The position numbers were made by a program, and so were the translations under genes. A DNA stretch of 9,483 nt from the NCBI GenBank assembly GCA_003176075.1, contig PSRN01000096.1, positions 1 to 9,483 on the forward strand. Direction: 5' to 3'. The DNA comes from Bdellovibrio sp. (GTDB taxonomy: Bacteria > Bdellovibrionota > Bdellovibrionia > Bdellovibrionales > Bdellovibrionaceae). Under the pieces are notes generated by a model that was not told the origin of the DNA, made no database searches, and saw only the letters and a list, made by a program, of their open reading frames with translations. Positions 6,029-9,483 of the stretch are shown one piece after another. Position 1 is the stretch's first letter; each line of letters opens with the position of its first letter.

Positions 6029-6877
6029 ATGGCGTTGGTGGGCAAAAATTCGGGAGAAAAATATAGCCCGTGGTCCCTGATCCTCTCGTTGAGCTTCTCG
6101 TTGAGCCTCTTGCTTGTGTCATGCGCCAAGCCGAGTTCCAATGATCCGGCGGCGGTCGATCCGAGCACGATTGTTCCACTGGGCACGCTGGGAATCGCCA
6201 CCGGCACGACCGGGGTCGGCGTCAACCCGCTGGATAGCCAGCCTGGGTCCACGGTGGATGTGGTCTTGGATGGCTCAACCTATCAACAAAAACTGCAAAC
6301 GCTCACCGCGTGGGTGGGTGTCTCTCACCCCCTCAATGCCCCATCCGACTTCCGCATGAATGTGCAACTCACGGATAGCGGCAACGGACTCTATGAGGGG
6401 ATCTTGATGCTGGGCTACTATGATAATGGGGCTTACAACATCGACACTTTGTCGACCGGGACGGGGACCAGCCAAAACGCGGGAATCCCCGCGACCTATG
6501 GATTGCCGGACGGGCAGTTCAACCAGTGGTTCCTGTACAACGGCAAGGCCGCTTTTCATGCCTTCTTTCAGGATGGCGTGGGAGCTGTCATTTTGGTGGT
6601 CGAGGGTGGGGTCGGTGTCGGCGACTCCAATGCCAACTATCAAACTGTTTACGGATCACTCTGGTTTAAGAATTTCGCCGTGACGGCAGCGGCCAATGAT
6701 CCCAACAATATTCCCACTGACCCTTGCTGGTTTGTGTGGATTGGTCCCTGGTCTTGCCGAACATTCTTGGGGCCTGACGGTTTCATCCACACCGCAAGCG
6801 CGTTGCTGCCGAGTGATGGGTATGTTCGCCTCGGAACCTTTTCGGGTTTGGACAAAGTCAAAGCTTTTGGCAAATAA
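6029..6877 (+). CDS. Lipoprotein of unknown function
   Basis: The protein is 282 aa with ATG 6029, preceded by AAGGAG. The N-terminus is a lipoprotein signal: basic MALVGKNSGEK, hydrophobic LILSLSFSLSLLL, and lipobox LVSC with Cys32 as the lipidation site. Ala at +2 does not match the Asp retention signal, so outer-membrane sorting is plausible. The mature protein starts with a low-complexity Pro/Gly/Thr linker (about 34-70). A predicted all-beta body follows, rich in Gly, Asn, Tyr and Trp (for example LYEGILMLGYYDNG and VEGGVGVGDSN), with two cysteines near the end in PCWFVWIGPWSC (about 233-244) that may form a disulfide. I do not recognise the family. The gene sits between two copies of the dispersed repeat: copy E with the 11-bp array before it, and the perfect inverted repeat three bases after its stop. 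Confidence 0.85.
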   Translation: MALVGKNSGEKYSPWSLILSLSFSLSLLLVSCAKPSSNDPAAVDPSTIVPLGTLGIATGTTGVGVNPLDSQPGSTVDVVLDGSTYQQKLQTLTAWVGVSHPLNAPSDFRMNVQLTDSGNGLYEGILMLGYYDNGAYNIDTLSTGTGTSQNAGIPATYGLPDGQFNQWFLYNGKAAFHAFFQDGVGAVILVVEGGVGVGDSNANYQTVYGSLWFKNFAVTAAANDPNNIPTDPCWFVWIGPWSCRTFLGPDGFIHTASALLPSDGYVRLGTFSGLDKVKAFGK

Positions 6878-6879
6878 CA

Positions 6880-6969
6880 CCCGTGGCGCTGCGGAGGTGC
6901 CAAAGGCACCGACTTGGCTCTTCGCCGCCCACGCTGCCGGTGCCTTTGGCACCTCCGCAGCGCCACGGG
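6880..6969. repeat. Perfect 32-bp inverted repeat, head-to-head pair of the dispersed repeat (copy B)
   Basis: Arm 6880-6911 is exactly complementary to arm 6938-6969, with a 26-base spacer (6912-6937). The inner half of each arm also contains the small palindrome GGTGCC-AAA-GGCACC, so two alternative folds are possible: one long hairpin or two short ones. The left arm plus spacer matches copy A at 50 of 54 positions. It starts three bases after the lipoprotein stop and ends 50 bases before the xer start, so it would act at least as a strong 3' hairpin for the lipoprotein mRNA. It is not followed by a T run (the next bases are AGTAAAAAG), so it is not a standard intrinsic terminator on the + strand. 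Confidence 0.95.
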
Positions 6970-7008
6970 AGTAAAAAGCTCTTGCCTTCGTTGGGAAAAT
7001 TCAGCTTC

Positions 7009-7014
7009 TATAGT
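7009..7014 (+). promoter_or_regulatory. Candidate -10 box for xer, implying a leaderless or near-leaderless mRNA
   Basis: TATAGT at 7009-7014 ends 5 bases before ATG 7020, so transcription would begin at or next to the start codon. The same frame has a stop at 7011-7013, so the protein cannot start earlier, and there is no Shine-Dalgarno. A -35 box at the right spacing is not convincing. Confidence 0.4.
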
Positions 7015-7019
7015 ACGAC

Positions 7020-7907
7020 ATGCTTCCACTCTGGGTTGAATTCTTCGAGGACTTGCAAACAGTTCGAGGTCGCTCGGCAAATACCGTGATGGCTTATCGT
7101 CGTGATCTGGAACTCTATGAGTCTTTCAAATCGCATCACCGACCCGTTATGGAGTTTTTTGATTTTATGAAGGGTCATCATCTTTCGGTGCGGTCACAGG
7201 CGCGGGTGATTTCTTCCGTTCGCACCTACATGCGCTTTTGCGAAACCCACGGGATGGAAATGCCGGAGCTCACGACTCTTCGCCCTCCCAAAGTCAATGT
7301 GAAACTTCCCAAGACGCTGACCCTCGAGGAATTTGACAAGCTCATGAAAGCTTGTGAAACCGAGGATCAGGGCAAAACTCTTCGTAATAAGACAACCTTG
7401 CTACTTCTCTATGGCGTCGGCTGCCGGGTCAGTGAGCTGATCGGTCTGGATTTGATTGATTTTAGTGCCACGGATCACTGGGTCAAAATTTTAGGGAAGG
7501 GGAACAAGGAACGAATCGTGCCGCTCACTGAAAATTTGGCTGAGCAGTTGCGCATTTACTTGGTTGAATCGCGACCTCAACTGCTGCGCGAGGAGCGGGC
7601 GCTGCCGTCTTTGCTGGTCAATGACCGGGGACACCGGCCTTCCCGTGTCGATGTTTGGCGGTGGCTAGCGGCATGGTCGGCGAAGGCGGGGTTCTCCGAG
7701 CCCGTGAATCCCCACCGTTTTCGGCACGCCTGCGCCACGAGCTTGCTCGAAGGTGGAGCAGACCTGCGATCGATTCAATTGTTGTTGGGTCATTCCAGCA
7801 TTCAAACGACGCAAGTCTACACTTCCGTGACGACCCAAAGTCTTGTCCGTACCGTGGATGACCACCATCCGCTGGCGCAAATCAAAGACGAACGGAAGTT
7901 GGAATAA
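7020..7907 (+). CDS. xerD: Tyrosine recombinase XerC/XerD
   Basis: The protein is 295 aa, the usual Xer length. The N-terminal SAM-like core-binding domain includes GRSANTVMAYRRDLELY (17-33). The catalytic domain carries the full set of tyrosine recombinase residues: Arg136 in GCRVSEL, Lys160 in GKGNKERIVPL, His232 and Arg235 in PHRFRHACAT, His258 in LLGHSS, and nucleophile Tyr267 in TTQVYTSV. Xer proteins resolve chromosome dimers at dif with FtsK. GADLR..QLLLGHS and the late HHPLAQ are closer to XerD than XerC from memory, so the C/D assignment is tentative. ATG 7020 is the first possible start because an in-frame stop lies at 7011. It is followed after 24 bases by the ComM-like gene, probably in one operon. 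No phage genes or att sites are visible, so a housekeeping role is likelier than a prophage integrase. Confidence 0.93.
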   Translation: MLPLWVEFFEDLQTVRGRSANTVMAYRRDLELYESFKSHHRPVMEFFDFMKGHHLSVRSQARVISSVRTYMRFCETHGMEMPELTTLRPPKVNVKLPKTLTLEEFDKLMKACETEDQGKTLRNKTTLLLLYGVGCRVSELIGLDLIDFSATDHWVKILGKGNKERIVPLTENLAEQLRIYLVESRPQLLREERALPSLLVNDRGHRPSRVDVWRWLAAWSAKAGFSEPVNPHRFRHACATSLLEGGADLRSIQLLLGHSSIQTTQVYTSVTTQSLVRTVDDHHPLAQIKDERKLE

Positions 7908-7931
7908 CTATCGCAGAGTGCTTTTCGAAGC

Positions 7932-9344
7932 ATGCGCGTTTTTTCTTTCATCGAAGAATGTGGTGAGTTGATTCCAGTTGAAGTGGAAGTGGCCCTGTGG
8001 CCTGGCCTTCCGGTCATCCACTTTTTGGGGCTGGCGGATCATCACCTCAAAGAGTCGGCGCTCCGAATTAAGAGCGCGATCAAAGCGAGTGGGTATCAGT
8101 TTCCTGTGGCCCAGCAAATCATGGTCAACCTGCGTCCGACCCACCTTAAGAAATCTTCCCGTGGCATCGAACTCGCCGTGGCGGCGGCTTATTTGTGGGA
8201 GTCTGGGCAAGTTGCCGCTCCGCTGATTGACCAGAGCTTTTTTGTCTACGGCGAACTGACTCTTTTCGGGGACGTTGCAATCCCCGACGATATTCGGAGG
8301 ATTCAGGGCGATCACCTGACGGTGCTGACGGGACCCTCGCAGGGGGGGTCATTTCCCTTTAGTCGCTGGACGGTCAAAAATCTTCGCGCCCTTGGCCAAC
8401 CTGAACTGATCTCGGCCGAGCCGCGTCCTCACGCCATTCAAAGACCTTCCTTGCAGTTGTTGTTTCACCAGGTGGAGGCTGAGCTGCTGGCGATTTTAGC
8501 AACGGGAGGTCATCATGTTCTCTTGGCGGGTCCGCAGGGATCAGGCAAATCCACTTTGGCGCGGGCCCTGCTGGCGCTCTTACCTGAGCCCAGTCAAAAA
8601 GAAATGGATCTCATCCACAAACTCAATCCTGAGGAAACTTGGCGTCCCTTGATTGACCCCCACCATAGCACACCCCGGATGTCCATGCTGGGCGGCGGTT
8701 CCTCGCCCCTGCCGGGCGAAATCGCCAGGGCTCACCGTGGATTGTTGCTGTTGGATGAATTCCTCGAATTTGACCCCCATGTTCTTGAGTCTCTCCGAGA
8801 GCCCTTTGAACAGGGCCAGCTCCGCATTGCCCGTCTGAAAGAGGTGAAGACCTATCCGGCCCAATCGCAAATTGTCGGGACGACCAATCTTTGCCCCTGT
8901 GGAATCTATGTTCCTGGTGAGCCAAGGACCGAACGATGCCGCTATTCACTCAAGAAATGCAGAAGCTATGCGGAGCGGCTTTCAGGCCCTCTCCTTGATC
9001 GCTTCCATGTTGTGCACTTCACGGCAAAGGCGGCGGAGCGAAACATCACCGCCGACGAAATTTTAGCGCGAGTTGAAAACGGCCACGCTTTTCGCCGGGC
9101 ACGAGGGCAGACGCAGTTGAACCGTTCGCTCACGGAAAAAGACATCCTGCCGCTGCTGGATTCAGGCGCACGGGCTTTGGGGGCAAGCGCGCAAAGGCTG
9201 TCTCAGCGAAGGCAATTGGCGACACTTCGTGTTGCCAGGAGCTTGGCCGATCTTGAGCGGGCAAGCCATGTGAATCTGCGGCACCTTGATCGGGCGGCGC
9301 AATGGACTATCACTCCTTTTGATCAACTGTCGCGATGGGATTGA
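7932..9344 (+). CDS. comM: ComM/YifB family Mg-chelatase-like AAA+ protein
   Basis: The protein is 470 aa, a little shorter than typical ComM (about 500). The N-terminal ChlI-like domain shows the family pattern GLPVIHFLGLADHHLKESA (25-43), RIKSAI, then VNLRPTHLKKSSRGIELAVA (65-84). The AAA+ core has Walker A GPQGSGKST (200-208), GGGSSPLPGEIARAHRG (254-270), Walker B LLLLDE (271-276), LREPFEQGQ (288-296), CPCG (321-324) and SGPLLDRF (351-358). The C-terminal Mg_chelatase_C region has LRVARSLADLE (432-442). ComM is a hexameric helicase that drives branch migration during integration of transformed DNA. The motif DL.DV.GQ that normally precedes Walker A is not recognisable; RPSLQLLFHQVEAE is found there instead. 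The start ATG 7932 lacks a good Shine-Dalgarno. The gene is 24 bases after xer, so the pair probably forms a recombination operon. Confidence 0.92.
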   Translation: MRVFSFIEECGELIPVEVEVALWPGLPVIHFLGLADHHLKESALRIKSAIKASGYQFPVAQQIMVNLRPTHLKKSSRGIELAVAAAYLWESGQVAAPLIDQSFFVYGELTLFGDVAIPDDIRRIQGDHLTVLTGPSQGGSFPFSRWTVKNLRALGQPELISAEPRPHAIQRPSLQLLFHQVEAELLAILATGGHHVLLAGPQGSGKSTLARALLALLPEPSQKEMDLIHKLNPEETWRPLIDPHHSTPRMSMLGGGSSPLPGEIARAHRGLLLLDEFLEFDPHVLESLREPFEQGQLRIARLKEVKTYPAQSQIVGTTNLCPCGIYVPGEPRTERCRYSLKKCRSYAERLSGPLLDRFHVVHFTAKAAERNITADEILARVENGHAFRRARGQTQLNRSLTEKDILPLLDSGARALGASAQRLSQRRQLATLRVARSLADLERASHVNLRHLDRAAQWTITPFDQLSRWD

Positions 9345-9409
9345 TTTTTTGGTCGCGCGCGGCTAGCCTTTGCGTTTTGGATTTGCTCCAAGAGAGTTGT
9401 GCTCAACAT

Positions 9410-9483
9410 GGTGGCATGGCCGAGTAGCTAGGCAGCGCTCTGCAAAAGCGTGTACGGCGGTGCGATTCCGTCTGCCACCTCCA
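9410..9483 (+). tRNA. tRNA-Cys (anticodon GCA)
   Basis: The gene is 74 bases including an encoded CCA (9481-9483) and discriminator U. The acceptor stem is GGTGGCA/TGCCACC, the anticodon stem GCGCT/AGCGT with loop CTGCAAA (anticodon GCA), a 4-base variable loop, and the T stem GGCGG/CCGTC. Length, U73 and GCA are all typical of bacterial tRNA-Cys. Two changes stand out: the T loop is TGCGATT, where TTCGATT is expected (position 55 G, not U), and the D loop GAGTAGCTA has A where G18 is expected. The window ends exactly at the CCA. The 65 bases between the ComM-like gene and this tRNA show no convincing promoter. Confidence 0.93.

Noticed and set aside
6649..7089. Open frames across 6880-6969 on both strands (LRRCQRHRLG-type peptides)
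   Set aside because: They are translations of the inverted repeat and neighbouring genes in other frames, without start signals.
6880..7907. Integron: inverted repeat as attC beside an integrase
   Set aside because: The recombinase has ordinary Xer features and length. The repeat also occurs far from it and inside genes, and there is no cassette array.
7020..9483. Genomic island or prophage integrated at tRNA-Cys with an integrase
   Set aside because: The recombinase is a Xer-type housekeeping protein. No phage genes or direct repeat of the tRNA 3' end are visible in the window.

Overview
The window is a piece of bacterial chromosome, by eye a little over half G+C. It is densely coded and ends in a tRNA-Cys gene. 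The mix of genes points to a Gram-negative: an outer-membrane TorF-type barrel, a lipoprotein with a lipobox, a SpoIID/LytB peptidoglycan protein with no sporulation genes nearby, a Xer recombinase and a ComM-type AAA+ protein. Bdellovibrionota or another former deltaproteobacterial lineage is my best guess. That is inferred from gene content only; no rRNA or lineage marker is present.

Layout. (1) 1-696, +: C-terminal part of a secreted parallel beta-helix (pectate-lyase-like) protein that starts outside the window. (2) 877-1296, +: a small protein that weakly resembles the uracil-DNA-glycosylase/HolD fold family. It ends tail to tail, with a 4-base overlap, against (3) 1293-1997, -: a TorF-family outer-membrane barrel. 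(4) 2136-3458, -: a DUF4143-type AAA ATPase. (5) 3754-5136, +: a SpoIID-domain protein, whose last 118 bases overlap (6) 5019-5837, +: an unrecognised His-rich conserved-looking protein. (7) 6029-6877, +: a lipoprotein of unknown function. (8) 7020-7907, +: a Xer tyrosine recombinase, followed 24 bases later by (9) 7932-9344, +: a ComM/YifB-like ATPase, probably one operon for DNA recombination. (10) 9410-9483, +: tRNA-Cys(GCA) with encoded CCA.

The most interesting signal is not a gene. A short dispersed palindromic repeat occurs at least six times here, counting the two arms of one composite. One copy is in the leader of gene 2. One is in frame inside the signal-peptide region of the SpoIID protein. 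An 18-base exact fragment lies in reverse orientation inside the same gene. A diverged reverse copy sits just before the lipoprotein gene. A head-to-head pair forms a perfect 32-bp inverted repeat just after that gene. Its core is GGTGCC-NNN-GGCACC. The diverged copy has changed both sides of one base pair (G-C to A-T), which suggests the hairpin itself is conserved. The behaviour resembles REP/BIME elements and, for the in-gene copy, Rickettsia palindromic elements.

Other notable structures are five phased 11-bp tandem repeats before the lipoprotein gene, a 20-bp tandem pair before the TorF gene, two genes with -10-like boxes almost touching their start codons, and a tRNA-Cys in which both partners of the usual 18-55 tertiary pair appear altered.
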